The notes below the pieces were generated by a model. It was not told the DNA's origin, did no database searches, and saw only the letters and a program-made list of their open reading frames with translations. A stretch of DNA of 64,000 bases from Myxococcales bacterium. GTDB taxonomy: Bacteria; Myxococcota_A; Polyangia; Polyangiales; Polyangiaceae. This document shows, piece after piece, positions 34,628 through 45,745 of the stretch. The translations under genes were made by a program, and so were the position numbers. Numbering within the stretch: the stretch's first letter is position 1; every line of letters begins with the position of its first letter. Where the stretch lies: the NCBI GenBank assembly GCA_903642325.1, contig CAHJWM010000005.1, forward strand, positions 1-64,000. Reading direction: 5' to 3'.

Positions 34628-35902
34628 ATGCAGGTCAACGTTCAACGGCTTAGTCCGGTCTTGGTCGAGTTCGATGTGGAAATTACTGCCGATCGCGTAA
34701 AGAGCGAGGTCGAGAAGGCATACACATCGGTCGCAAAAACGGCTCGCGTTAGCGGCTTCCGGCCCGGGCGTGCGCCGCGCCAAGTGCTCACGCACCTGTA
34801 TGGCCCGCGCATCGCGGCTGACGTAGCGCAGCGCCTGGTCGACGAAACGTACCCGCAGGCGATCAGTGAGCAAAAGCTTCAGCCGGTGACGGAGCCGGCG
34901 ATCGAGCCCCGTCGTCTAGAGGAGAATAAGGCCTTTGGGTACAAGGCTAGGATAGAGGTGTTGCCCCTGATCGAGAACGTCAAATACGACGGGTTGGAAG
35001 CCACGCGGCCCAAAGTGCAGGTTAGCGCTGAGCAAATCGACGAGCGGCTAGATGAGCTGCGCCGCTCCCATTCGACGCTCGAGCCGCTCAAGGCAGCACG
35101 GGCCGCCGCCAAGGGGGACACCGCGACCATCGACTTCACGCTGTCGGTGGACGGCACGCTGATCGAGGACGCGGGGGCTACCGACTTTCAAGCCGAGCTC
35201 GGCAGCAGCACGCTCATTCCGGAGATCGACCAAGCGCTGGTGGGCAAGAGCATCGGTGAGCAGGCCGAGGCGACCGTTGCCATGCCCGCGCAGCATCCGC
35301 ACCCGAAATTGGCCGGCAAGTCCGCGCTCTTCGCGCTCACCTTGAAGGATTTGAAAGAGCGTGTGCTGCCGGCCGCTGACGACGAGTTCGCCAAGGACGT
35401 CGGTGACTTCGAGACCTTGGAAATGCTGAAGCAAGACATCAGCGGTGCCCTCGAAAAGAGCTCGAAGGAGGAGTCGGACAACAAGCTCGCCGAGCAGCTG
35501 GTGATCGAGCTGGTCAAGGCAAACCCGGTTCCGCTTCCCCCCTCGTTAGTGGAGAGGCAAATGCGTGTGACGGAGCAGGAGATTTTGCAGCGCGCGCGCA
35601 GCCAGGGTCAGCGGGCAACGGGGGTAGGGGAAGAGCTCCGCGGTCAGATCCAGCAGGACAGCGAGGTCAAAGTTCGCGCCGGGCTGCTCATGGCGGAGAT
35701 CGCCAAGGCCGAGGGCATTCAAATCGGCGACGCCGAGTTGGAAGAGGGCCTGAAGGAGCTAGCGGAGCAGACCGGGAAGAACGTTGCCAAGTTGCGCGTG
35801 GAATATCGAGACCAGAAGAAGCGCGAGATGTTGATTGGCATGATTTTGGAAAACAAGGTCCTGGACATCATCGAAGCAAAGGCCAAGATCAGTGACGGCT
35901 GA
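34628..35902 (+). CDS. tig: Trigger factor
   Basis: 424 aa. Trigger factor is the ribosome-bound chaperone that meets nascent chains. The N-terminal ribosome-binding domain holds the signature GFRPGRAPRQVL (43-54), followed by a PPIase (FKBP-like) domain around GDTATIDFTLSVDGTLIEDAG and ELGSSTLIPEIDQALVGKSIGE, and the C-terminal helical chaperone arms (FAKDVGDFETLEMLKQDI, LVERQMRVTEQEILQRARSQG, MLIGMILENKVLDIIEAKAKI). Length is standard (about 430). It is followed by clpP (45 bp), clpX and lon in the widely conserved order. Confidence 0.96.
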   Translation: MQVNVQRLSPVLVEFDVEITADRVKSEVEKAYTSVAKTARVSGFRPGRAPRQVLTHLYGPRIAADVAQRLVDETYPQAISEQKLQPVTEPAIEPRRLEENKAFGYKARIEVLPLIENVKYDGLEATRPKVQVSAEQIDERLDELRRSHSTLEPLKAARAAAKGDTATIDFTLSVDGTLIEDAGATDFQAELGSSTLIPEIDQALVGKSIGEQAEATVAMPAQHPHPKLAGKSALFALTLKDLKERVLPAADDEFAKDVGDFETLEMLKQDISGALEKSSKEESDNKLAEQLVIELVKANPVPLPPSLVERQMRVTEQEILQRARSQGQRATGVGEELRGQIQQDSEVKVRAGLLMAEIAKAEGIQIGDAELEEGLKELAEQTGKNVAKLRVEYRDQKKREMLIGMILENKVLDIIEAKAKISDG

Positions 35903-35947
35903 TCGATCCCGTTAGCCACAGTCTGCGGCAAGCCGAGGAGAAATTGA

Positions 35948-36613
35948 ATGTCGAAGCGACCTGAAACCCGTGCCCAAGCCCTCGACATACTCGAGCGCTA
36001 CCAAGACTCTCCCCGCAGCAACGTGATCTATCCCCACGTAGTCGAGACGACGCACCGGGGCGAGCGCACGTGGGACATCTTCAGCCGCCTCTTGAAGGAC
36101 CGGATCGTGTTCTTGGGCAGCGCGGTCGATGACGATGTGGCCAACATCATCATCGCTCAATTTTTGTTCCTAGAGAGCGAAGACCCGGACAAGGACATTC
36201 AGCTTTACGTAAACTCGCCCGGCGGCGTGGTAACGGCCGGTTTGGCGATCTATGACACGATGCAACTCGTGCGTTGCGCGGTGAGCACCATTTGCGTGGG
36301 TCAGGCGGCTAGTATGGGCGCGGTCCTGCTCGGTGCGGGCAGCAAGGGCAAGCGCTTTGCCCTGCCCCACTCGCGGATCATGATCCATCAGCCTCTCGGC
36401 GGCGCGCGTGGTCAGGCAACGGACATCGAGATTCAGGCGCGTGAGATCCGCCACGTCAAGGACGTGATCACGGACATCCTCGTGAGGTCGACCGGTAAGA
36501 CTCGCGAGGACATCGCCCGCGACATCGAGCGCGATTTCTATATGGGCGGCGCTCAGGCCAAAGAATATGGCCTCATCGACGAGATATTTCAGAGCAAGAA
36601 AAAGGCCCCCTGA
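35948..36613 (+). CDS. clpP: ATP-dependent Clp protease proteolytic subunit
   Basis: 221 aa, ribosome site GAGGAG 7-9 nt before ATG. ClpP forms a double-heptamer serine protease fed by ClpX. Catalytic triad read directly: Ser122 (GQAASMGA), His147 (SRIMIHQP) and Asp196 (DIERDFYM), with the canonical spacing (25 and 49 residues). [18 protein letters not shown] is a short N-terminal propeptide region that is normally trimmed; the body [21 protein letters not shown] matches the family. Located between tig and clpX. Confidence 0.97.
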   Translation: MSKRPETRAQALDILERYQDSPRSNVIYPHVVETTHRGERTWDIFSRLLKDRIVFLGSAVDDDVANIIIAQFLFLESEDPDKDIQLYVNSPGGVVTAGLAIYDTMQLVRCAVSTICVGQAASMGAVLLGAGSKGKRFALPHSRIMIHQPLGGARGQATDIEIQAREIRHVKDVITDILVRSTGKTREDIARDIERDFYMGGAQAKEYGLIDEIFQSKKKAP

Positions 36614-36622
36614 GTGGTGCTC

Positions 36623-36656
36623 GGCCCCCAACTGGCCCAATCCTCGTTGGGGGGCC
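36623..36656 (+). terminator. Hairpin between clpP and clpX
   Basis: GGCCCCCAAC (36623-36632) pairs with GTTGGGGGGCC (36646-36656) with one bulged G, then TTAGTTT. It could terminate part of the tig-clpP message and so tune clpX, or mark its end. Confidence 0.5.
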
Positions 36657-36816
36657 TTAGTTTCGCGGTGGCCTGTGCCGCAGATCTCGCGTGTGTGCAC
36701 CGAGGCGTTCTTCGTTTGTCCTCCGCGCTGCTTGCGGACTACCCCTGGACGCCTTACAATTTGACGGCAATTCGATGGAATCTCCGGTCCCAGTAGGGCG
36801 CTTCCGAGGGTAAATC

Positions 36817-38070
36817 GTGGAGAGAAGGCGCGACGAATCGAACGGTAACTTGTGCTGCTCGTTCTGTGGGAAATCACAGAAGGAAGTAAAAAAGCTCATC
36901 GCAGGGCCTACGGTCTACATTTGCGATGAGTGCATCGCCCTGTGCAACGACATCATTGCGGAAGAGGTGGAGAAGGACGAGCCGTCGGCGGGCTCGGACC
37001 CGATGCCGAAGCCTTCCGAGATCAAAGCGATTTTGGATGACTACGTGGTCGGCCAGGAGCGAGCGAAGAAGACGCTCGCGGTAGCCGTGCACAATCACTA
37101 CAAGCGAATCGACTCCAAGGTCGCGGCCGATGACGTCGAGCTCGGCAAGAGCAATATCCTCCTGCTCGGCCCAACCGGAAGCGGCAAAACGCTCCTCGCT
37201 CAGACCCTGGCCAAGATACTGAAGGTTCCGTTCGCGATTGCGGATGCCACTACCTTGACGGAAGCCGGCTACGTCGGGGAGGACGTCGAGAACATCATCG
37301 TCCAGCTCTTGCAGAACGCCGACCATGACGTCGAGCGCGCGCAGCGCGGCATCGTTTACATCGACGAAATCGATAAGATCAGTCGGAAGAGCGACAACCC
37401 TTCAATCACCCGCGACGTATCCGGCGAGGGCGTCCAGCAGGCGCTTTTGAAGATCATCGAGGGCACGATCGCGAACGTGCCGCCCAAGGGCGGCAGGAAG
37501 CACCCTCAGCAGGACTTCCTGCAGGTCGATACAAGCAACATCTTGTTCATCTGTGGTGGCGCCTTCGTTGGGCTCGACCAAATCGTGCAGCGTCGCTTGG
37601 GCCAGTCGCGGCTCGGTTTTGGCGCCGACGTGAAGAGCAAGAAAGAGCTGAAGCTCGGCGAGCTGCTCACGCACGTGCAGCCCGAGGACTTGCTGAAGTT
37701 CGGGTTGATCCCCGAGTTCATTGGTCGGCTGCCCGTCATCGCCACGCTTCACGAGCTGACCGAAGATGCGCTAATCGACATTCTGACGAAGCCCAAAAAC
37801 AGCTTGGTGAAGCAGTTCCAAAAGCTGTTCGAGATGGATGGCGTGAAGCTGAAGTTCACCAAGGGCGCCCTGCAGGCAATTGCGCGGAAGGCGCTAGTGC
37901 GCGAAAGCGGTGCTCGCGGTCTGCGCGCCATCCTGGAGGAGGCGATGCTCGACATCATGTACGAGGTGCCGAGTAAGCAAGGGATCAAAGAGGTCGTCGT
38001 CAACGAGGACGCGATCACGAACGGGGATGCCCCGCTCATCGTCTATCACAAGGAAGCCGGCGTCGGCTGA
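36817..38070 (+). CDS. clpX: ATP-dependent protease ATP-binding subunit ClpX
   Basis: 417 aa from GTG 36817, with GAGG about 8 nt before it. ClpX unfolds tagged proteins and passes them to ClpP. The zinc-binding domain has paired cysteines [10 protein letters not shown] and [11 protein letters not shown] (Cys14/17 and 36/39). The AAA+ core has Walker A GPTGSGKT (118-125), Walker [10 protein letters not shown], a [21 protein letters not shown] segment, the LGFGAD loop (IGF-type) that docks in ClpP, and the C-terminal domain [17 protein letters not shown]. Separate promoter or read-through from clpP; a 203-bp gap with a hairpin precedes it. Confidence 0.97.
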   Translation: MERRRDESNGNLCCSFCGKSQKEVKKLIAGPTVYICDECIALCNDIIAEEVEKDEPSAGSDPMPKPSEIKAILDDYVVGQERAKKTLAVAVHNHYKRIDSKVAADDVELGKSNILLLGPTGSGKTLLAQTLAKILKVPFAIADATTLTEAGYVGEDVENIIVQLLQNADHDVERAQRGIVYIDEIDKISRKSDNPSITRDVSGEGVQQALLKIIEGTIANVPPKGGRKHPQQDFLQVDTSNILFICGGAFVGLDQIVQRRLGQSRLGFGADVKSKKELKLGELLTHVQPEDLLKFGLIPEFIGRLPVIATLHELTEDALIDILTKPKNSLVKQFQKLFEMDGVKLKFTKGALQAIARKALVRESGARGLRAILEEAMLDIMYEVPSKQGIKEVVVNEDAITNGDAPLIVYHKEAGVG

Positions 38071-38089
38071 CCGCGTCACGTAAGCCATA

Positions 38090-38105
38090 GCCGGAATCGT
38101 CCGGC
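38090..38105 (+). other. Short hairpin between clpX and lon
   Basis: GCCGGA and TCCGGC form a perfect 6-bp stem with loop ATCG in the 87-bp gap. No T-run; could be a weak pause or processing site. Confidence 0.3.
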
Positions 38106-38157
38106 ACCGCGCTCGTCAACGAACCGCGCCCGGCCGACCGCGACCCTGGGAAAATTC

Positions 38158-40656
<2,499 letters not shown>

Positions 40657-40702
40657 GCTGCTCGGGGCCCCGCTTGCCGGCGATTGGCGCGTCAACGCTC
40701 TT

Positions 40703-40786
40703 TCACACTAACCCTTAGGTGTGATACTGCTGTCGGCGGTGCCCCGCTGGCGTCAACCCCCCCCCGCGACGTAGGCGGGGCGCCAC
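40703..40786. other. Two imperfect hairpins with a C9 tract after lon
   Basis: TCACACTAA pairs with TTAGGTGTGA (40703-40724, one bulge). A longer structure at 40738-40786 pairs GTGCCCCGC with GCGGGGCGCCAC and CGTC with GACG around a run of nine C (40757-40765). Possible lon terminators; no T-run. The rest of 40657-40909 shows no gene. Confidence 0.35.
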
Positions 40787-40909
40787 TATCTCTCACGCTC
40801 ACGACTCTCACTCTGACGATGAAGGCGGTCGGGCTAGGCGGTTCGCACGGCCCGGAAGGGCGCCCGCATTCCCATTCCACTCTCAACGACCCTTGGCTAA
40901 CATCCAAAC

Positions 40910-41092
40910 ATGAAGCTCGCGAGCCCGCGGTTCCTCCTGCTGCTCGTTGTGATGGCGGCTTGCGCCGGCCGGCCCGGCTCTTCTCAAAGCGTGCCCAAAG
41001 AGGCCATCGAGAAGGCTGCGGACACCAAGATTGCCGACGCCGGGGCGAAGGAAGTCGCGGCGAGCGACGCTGGCGCGAGCAGCGACCACTAA
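40910..41092 (+). CDS. Small lipoprotein
   Basis: 60 aa. MKLASPRFLLLLVVMAACAGRPG is a strong lipoprotein signal with lipobox MAAC (Cys18). The mature 43 residues include PKEAIEKAADTKIADAGAKEV, an alternating Lys/Ala/Asp helix, and end DAGASSDH. Too short for an enzymatic domain; likely an envelope-associated peptide. It stands after lon with its own ATG and no strong ribosome site. Function unknown. Confidence 0.7.
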   Translation: MKLASPRFLLLLVVMAACAGRPGSSQSVPKEAIEKAADTKIADAGAKEVAASDAGASSDH

Positions 41093-41180
41093 CGGCGCGG
41101 GCGGACCGGAGCATGGCGGGTTGGCTGAGCTCGCTAGGTGACCCCGCGACGCTCTCGACCACCCCCCGGTGTCTGACTAA

Positions 41181-41939
41181 GTGAGCGAGCAGACCCGGCC
41201 ACAAAATTTAGACTGCGGAGCGGGCGCGCGTTCAGCGGCGTTCCAAAGCGGGCTCACGGACGGCGAGCGCGCCCTGCTCGACGGCGCGCACCGAGACGCG
41301 AGCGAGTCGCTCGCGGAGCTCGGTCGACCTGAGCGCGCCGTACGCGCCGCCGAGCGGGTCTCAGCGGCGGCGGAGAAGTTGAGCCGGCGTCACTTGAGCG
41401 TGGCGCCCTCCATTGCATCGGTCGCCTGCCGCGCCGGGTGCCATTGGTGCTGCCACCTGAAGGTCTCATTAACCGCGCCCGAGGTCTTCGCGATCGCGCA
41501 GTATCTGTTGGAACGCGCCCCGGGGGAGCAGCTGACGCGGGCTCGCGCTCGCGCGGCCGAGCTGGCCCGAGACCCCCGCATTTTCTGCTCCGAAGCCAAG
41601 GCCGAGGCGCGCATCCCCTGCGCTCTTCTGAGCGAGCACGGCGAGTGCACCGTACACGCCGTACGCCCACTCAGTTGCCGGGGCTATACGTCCGTCGATG
41701 CAGAAGTCTGTCGGCGCATGCTCGACGATGACTCGCAGTTCGTGGTGATGAACGAGGCCCTCGCGCGGGAAACCGCCGCGCTCGGTCTCGGACTGCTCGC
41801 CGGGATCGGGGAGGCCGGCCTCGCTCACGAGCTCTTGGAGCTGACGTCCGCCCTCCACATTGCTTTGAATGACCCCCAAGCCATGTCGCGCTGGCTCATG
41901 GGAGAAGCGATTTTCTCCTCAGCGCAAGGCGAGCGCTGA
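41181..41939 (+). CDS. YkgJ-type zinc/iron-chelating cysteine-cluster protein
   Basis: 252 aa from GTG 41181. The YkgJ (CxxCxxCC) family is widespread and presumed to bind Fe or Zn. Visible cluster: VACRAGCHWCCHLKVSLTAPEV (117-139 region), then IPCALLSEHGECTVHAVRPLSCRGY, i.e. the family's C-x8-C-x-V-H-x-x-R-P-x-x-C-R. N-terminal and C-terminal helical parts (SESLAELGRPERAVRAAERV; LLELTSALHIALN) are less conserved. No transport or catalytic role can be assigned. It lies 89 bp after the small lipoprotein gene. Confidence 0.9.
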   Translation: MSEQTRPQNLDCGAGARSAAFQSGLTDGERALLDGAHRDASESLAELGRPERAVRAAERVSAAAEKLSRRHLSVAPSIASVACRAGCHWCCHLKVSLTAPEVFAIAQYLLERAPGEQLTRARARAAELARDPRIFCSEAKAEARIPCALLSEHGECTVHAVRPLSCRGYTSVDAEVCRRMLDDDSQFVVMNEALARETAALGLGLLAGIGEAGLAHELLELTSALHIALNDPQAMSRWLMGEAIFSSAQGER

Positions 41940-41976
41940 GCAAAGAACGTGATTTCGGCCCCGCACTCGCGTACGG

Positions 41977-42180
41977 ATGGGTCCCGTGTCTCGCTTGAGT
42001 GACCCTAACCGCCCCTCCGAGCTGCCACTTGCGCCCGAAACTCCCCGTCGGCGTCGTCGGCACTTGGGCGTCATCGCCGCACTCCTGCTGGCCATCGCGC
42101 TCGCGGCCGGAGCCTGGCACTACCGAGAACGCGCTGCGCAGCCCAACGACAATACCGTTCCCGTACCGGCGCTACGTTGA
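41977..42180 (+). CDS. Small single-span membrane protein
   Basis: 67 aa. After MGPVSRLSDPNRPSELPLAPETPRRRRRH, a hydrophobic segment LGVIAALLLAIALAAGAW (30-47) spans the membrane, followed by HYRERAAQPNDNTVPVPALR. The Arg cluster before the span predicts an inside N-terminus. It starts 37 bp after the YkgJ-type gene and may share its transcript. No family recognised. Confidence 0.55.
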   Translation: MGPVSRLSDPNRPSELPLAPETPRRRRRHLGVIAALLLAIALAAGAWHYRERAAQPNDNTVPVPALR

Positions 42181-42219
42181 GGCCGGTGCCGGGCACCGAG
42201 GAGGTCGGATATCTCTTAG

Positions 42220-42292
42220 TAGGCGGGACCGGGCTTGAACCGATGACATCCGGCGTGTAAAGCCAGCACTCTACCAACTGAGTTACCCGCCC
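42220..42292 (-). tRNA. tRNA-Val (anticodon TAC)
   Basis: 73 nt on the minus strand. Acceptor GGGCGGG pairs with CCCGCCT; the first pair is G-U, with discriminator A and no encoded CCA. D-stem ACTC/GAGT, anticodon stem CTGGC/GCCGG with loop TTTACAC (anticodon TAC), T-arm ATCGG TTCAAGC CCGGT. Confidence 0.95.
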
Positions 42293-42432
42293 AGTGGCAC
42301 AGCGCTTCGTAGCTGCGAACGGGCAGCGCGGCAAGGGTCTCGTCTCGATGGGGGTACGACAGCGTAGGGCCGCCTGCGCGCGCGGCAGCCCGCAGCGCGG
42401 CCGTCAGCGCGAAGCGAGTGCTCGGTGGAGGC

Positions 42433-44628
42433 TTACTTCACGTCGCTCTGCTTGCAGTTTGGGTCGCACTGGTCGCCGTTCTTGCGGTTGCCGTCGTCGC
42501 ATTCTTCGAACTTTGCTTGGAGCACGCCGTCCCCGCAACGTGGGCCCAACACGCAGCCCTTAGCGCACTTGGCGTAAGCGCCGCTGTTTACGCCGTCGTC
42601 GCATTGCTCGAAGCCGGATTGCACTTTGCCGTCTCCGCAGCTCGGACCCGTCACGCAACCTGGTGCGCACCCGCCGTACTGGCTTAGGTTCACGCCGTCA
42701 TCGCAGGCCTCGCCGTCGGTCTTTTTCCCGTCTCCGCAGTACGGGCCGCGCGCTTTGCAGCCTGGCGCGCAGCTGCCGTAACTGCCGTCGTTCTTTTTGT
42801 CGTCGCACACTTCGTCGCTGGCCACGAGGCCGTCGCCGCAGGTCGATTGGCAGCGCGACTTGGGCTTGTTGAAGTTTTTCAAGGTGACGGTGAAGTTCGA
42901 GCCGCATTCGTTGCGCTCCGCTTGGAACATCACCACCTCGTAGATGCCATTGGGCTTGAGCCCGAGGTCGACTTTGAAGGCGGTCTTCTTCAGGTCGGTG
43001 ACAACGGCAGCCGTGCCGTCGGCGGTGTCCGCACCCGCGGCGTCGGTGTCGTCATCCAGATCGAATTGTCCGTTCAGGCGTGAGTGAAGACCGCCGAGAT
43101 CGATGGCGAGCTTGCCATTCACGAACACCCACGTGTCGTCGTCGCCGGAAAACTTGAAGCGCTCGCCGCCCTGATATTCGAACCAAAAGTGAGTCTCGGT
43201 CGTGAATGAAACGTTGCGGTCCGGGCTGCAGCTAGCCAAAGACTCGAAGCCGGCACCGACCAAGCCCTGCTTGTGGATCGGATCGAAAAAGTCAATCGGC
43301 GTGCCTTCGCCGTTGTCGTGTTTTTCTTGGCTATCGTACAAGTACGAACCGTCGTCGCGGTGGGTGAGCAACACTTGGCTCGGCAATGTCATGTTCACGC
43401 CGCTCACGTCCGTGTACCACTGGGCGAAGTTTAGGGCATTCGACGTGTTCGGGCGTTGCCCGCTACCGCCGATATAGAGGTGCCCAGGGTTTGCGTCGCA
43501 GTTGCCGTTCGGGCAGGCGTACACGGGGCGATCGCTTCCGCCTAGGTCGGGCGCGACGATGCCGAGCACGCCGCTACCGGTCAAGTGATTGAAGTCGATG
43601 TGCTCGGCGTGGCCCGCCTGACCGTGCCCTTGGCCGGCGAAATCGCGCAGGACGATCGGCAATGGGATGCTGAGCGGCGGCTGATCGACGATGTCTGTGC
43701 AGGCAAATCCGTTCTCGACGCGGCACGTGCTCGAGCATCCGTCGCCATCCTTGCTGTTGCCGTCGTCGCAGGCTTCATCGTCGAAACGTTGCCCGTCGCC
43801 GCAGACCGACTTGCATACGCCGTTCGTGCAGCTCGGCTCGCTTCGACATTGGTAGCAACCGTCGAACGGCAGTGCGTTCCCGTCGTCGCAATTTTCCCAC
43901 CTTTCTATGGTTTTGTTGCCGCACACGGTGAGCGCGCACGCAAAGGGGGCACTCGTCGCACAATCGTACGGGCTCAAGATCTTGCACTCTGCCGAGCAGC
44001 CCGCCTTCCCGCCCACCGTCTCGCTGCCGGCGTACTCGCATTCTTCCGCGCCCGCGAGCACCCCGTCGCCGCACTTGGCGGCAGAGCAGGGTAGGCCCGC
44101 CACCTCGCAATTCCAGCCCGTCTCGAGCTGACAGGTCTTGCTGCAGCCATCGCCCGCTATCCCATTGCCGTCGTCGCATTGCTCGTTGCCGGTGATCGTT
44201 GAATCACCGCATTTTACCGTGGAGACGCAAGCTTGGCCGGGGGTGGGGCAGGCAAAGTTGACCTCGGTTTGAGTGCAATTGGCGGTACAGCCGTCGCTCG
44301 ACTCGGTGTTGCCGTCGTCGCACACCTCGCCATCGACGTTGATCAGACCGTCACCGCACGTCGGGTCGGGCGCGTTGCCGGAGCTGCCAGCACATTCGTC
44401 GCCGCGGGCTGGGTCGCAAGCAGCGCTGCCCGAGTCGCCCGTGGTGGTGACGTTGATGCCATGGTTGCCGCCGGACGCCGACGCCATCCCGCCCGTCGCA
44501 TGCTGGCCGGCGGCAGCGTCGATACCGCCCGACGACGTCACGTCGGGCGGATTGCCGCAGTGCACGGCGCCCACTAAAGAGACGAAGCCAACCGAAGCAA
44601 GCACGCGCAGGCGAGAGCTGAATCTCAT
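42433..44628 (-). CDS. Secreted fibro-slime domain protein with Cys-rich repeats
   Basis: 731 aa, ATG 44628. The signal MRFSSRLRVLASVGFVSLVGAVHCG is exported; Cys24 may be lipidated though the lipobox is poor. A Gly/Ala-rich linker precedes five DUF4215-type repeats of the pattern CGDGxxxxxExCDDGN...DGCSxxC (about 85-285), then a fibro-slime domain (about 295-565, including LPIVLRDF, FKFSGDDDTWVFVNGKLAIDLGG and YEVVMFQAERNECGSNF), then four more repeats. Fibro-slime domains occur in extracellular matrix or adhesion proteins; binding partners here are unknown. It is alone on this strand, about 140 bp from tRNA-Val, which may have helped its acquisition. Confidence 0.9.
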   Translation of the reverse strand: MRFSSRLRVLASVGFVSLVGAVHCGNPPDVTSSGGIDAAAGQHATGGMASASGGNHGINVTTTGDSGSAACDPARGDECAGSSGNAPDPTCGDGLINVDGEVCDDGNTESSDGCTANCTQTEVNFACPTPGQACVSTVKCGDSTITGNEQCDDGNGIAGDGCSKTCQLETGWNCEVAGLPCSAAKCGDGVLAGAEECEYAGSETVGGKAGCSAECKILSPYDCATSAPFACALTVCGNKTIERWENCDDGNALPFDGCYQCRSEPSCTNGVCKSVCGDGQRFDDEACDDGNSKDGDGCSSTCRVENGFACTDIVDQPPLSIPLPIVLRDFAGQGHGQAGHAEHIDFNHLTGSGVLGIVAPDLGGSDRPVYACPNGNCDANPGHLYIGGSGQRPNTSNALNFAQWYTDVSGVNMTLPSQVLLTHRDDGSYLYDSQEKHDNGEGTPIDFFDPIHKQGLVGAGFESLASCSPDRNVSFTTETHFWFEYQGGERFKFSGDDDTWVFVNGKLAIDLGGLHSRLNGQFDLDDDTDAAGADTADGTAAVVTDLKKTAFKVDLGLKPNGIYEVVMFQAERNECGSNFTVTLKNFNKPKSRCQSTCGDGLVASDEVCDDKKNDGSYGSCAPGCKARGPYCGDGKKTDGEACDDGVNLSQYGGCAPGCVTGPSCGDGKVQSGFEQCDDGVNSGAYAKCAKGCVLGPRCGDGVLQAKFEECDDGNRKNGDQCDPNCKQSDVK

Positions 44629-44893
44629 GGGTTCTCCGACGACGAGGGTCGCCGTGGGGAACGTCCGATTTCAGCCGAACGCTAGGGCTCGGTCCCGCTT
44701 TGTGCGCGGGTAAGCGAAAGTTGTGGGCGCGTGTGAGTCGGTTGGAGGTCAGCGCAAACGAGATAGGGCAACGTCTCCACGCCAACCTCAACCCCCATGA
44801 GCCCGCGCGCGGCCGTTGCGCGGTCACATTCAAGGCTCCATATCGGGGCGGGCCAGCCCGAGCGTGGTGAACGAGCCCGCGCTCAGCGCGCGA

Positions 44894-45493
44894 TCATGGC
44901 GTGTTGCACAATGCGCTCGTGGCGGGCGTATCATTCGACTTCGATTTGACGAAGGCATAGATGTCGTACACGCCTTGATCGGGCAATGCGGTCGCAGGTT
45001 GCTTCGGCATGGTCATACACAAATCTTTGCCGCTGCGTGCCTTTGCATTCCGCACGGCGTTAAAGAACTGAGCCTGCGTCCAGGTCCCGATCCCACCTAT
45101 CGACGAGCCCGTGATGTTCGGGCCGATACCGCCTTGAGCAGCGTCGCCGTGACAGGAGCTGCAGACGAGCGTGGTCGACATGTAGAGCGCGGCGCCCCGA
45201 GTAACATCGCCCGGAACATCCGCGGAGCCCGTTCCGGCACCGCCACCACCCGTTGCGGTGCCGCCACCCGTTGCGGTGCCGCCACCCGTTGCGGTGCCGC
45301 CACCCGTTGCGGTGCCGCCACCCGTTGAAGTACCGCCGCCGGCCGCGCCCGTGCCCCCCACACCTGTGCCCGCCCCTGCCGTGCCCGTCGCGGGCGGTGG
45401 GCTACTGTCACTGTCGCTGCTGCACGCCGCAAGGGAGGCTGCCAATGCACCGCACGCGAGACCGAATGTTAGAAAGCTTTGCAGAGTTCTCAA
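44894..45493 (-). CDS. Cytochrome c lipoprotein with Gly/Thr repeat linker
   Basis: 199 aa. The best start is TTG at 45493, behind an AAGGA ribosome site (7 nt). MRTLQSFLTFGLACGALAASLAACSS has lipobox LAAC (Cys24). Residues 32-90 are a disordered linker with perfect GGGTAT repeats encoded by an 18-bp tandem array. The c-type domain has the heme motif CSSCH (111-115) and an axial Met in CMTMPKQP (about 160), followed by a C-terminal helix GVYDIYAFVKS. Single-heme class I cytochrome, probably an envelope electron carrier. The 250 bp upstream carry a palindrome (45615). Confidence 0.9.
   Translation of the reverse strand: MRTLQSFLTFGLACGALAASLAACSSDSDSSPPPATGTAGAGTGVGGTGAAGGGTSTGGGTATGGGTATGGGTATGGGTATGGGGAGTGSADVPGDVTRGAALYMSTTLVCSSCHGDAAQGGIGPNITGSSIGGIGTWTQAQFFNAVRNAKARSGKDLCMTMPKQPATALPDQGVYDIYAFVKSKSNDTPATSALCNTP
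45249..45338 (-). repeat. 18-bp tandem array in the cytochrome linker
   Basis: CCCGTTGCGGTGCCGCCA (plus strand) is repeated four times identically from 45249 to 45320 with a degenerate fifth unit to 45338. The unit is 6 codons (GGGTAT in protein), so copy-number change keeps the frame. Not CRISPR: no spacers. Confidence 0.9.
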
Positions 45494-45614
45494 GACAGGA
45501 TCCTTTTTTATGAGCTGAGGTACAGCGCTGCCAATTCGACTGTGGGAATTAGTGTTGAGCTGAGGCGTTAGGTGACTTGGGAGGCGTCCGTCGGTCACGA
45601 TTTAACGTCGCATT

Positions 45615-45633
45615 CGGAGGATAGCATCCTCCG
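45615..45633. promoter_or_regulatory. 8-bp perfect inverted repeat upstream of the cytochrome gene
   Basis: CGGAGGAT AGC ATCCTCCG. It lies about 120 bp before the TTG start and could be an operator or a weak hairpin. No -35/-10 was clear around it. Confidence 0.35.
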
Positions 45634-45745
45634 CAGTTTGTCCAGGGGTCAATGACCAGCCGGGCTTGCTACGCTGACCTGCTCAAGCCGAGACGGGTTA
45701 CTCATCGGACACCCGTTTCGATGCAGAGCGAGACGGCGCTTTTCG

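Noticed and set aside
45249-45338. Repeat array as a possible CRISPR
   Set aside because: Units abut without spacers and lie in frame within a coding linker.
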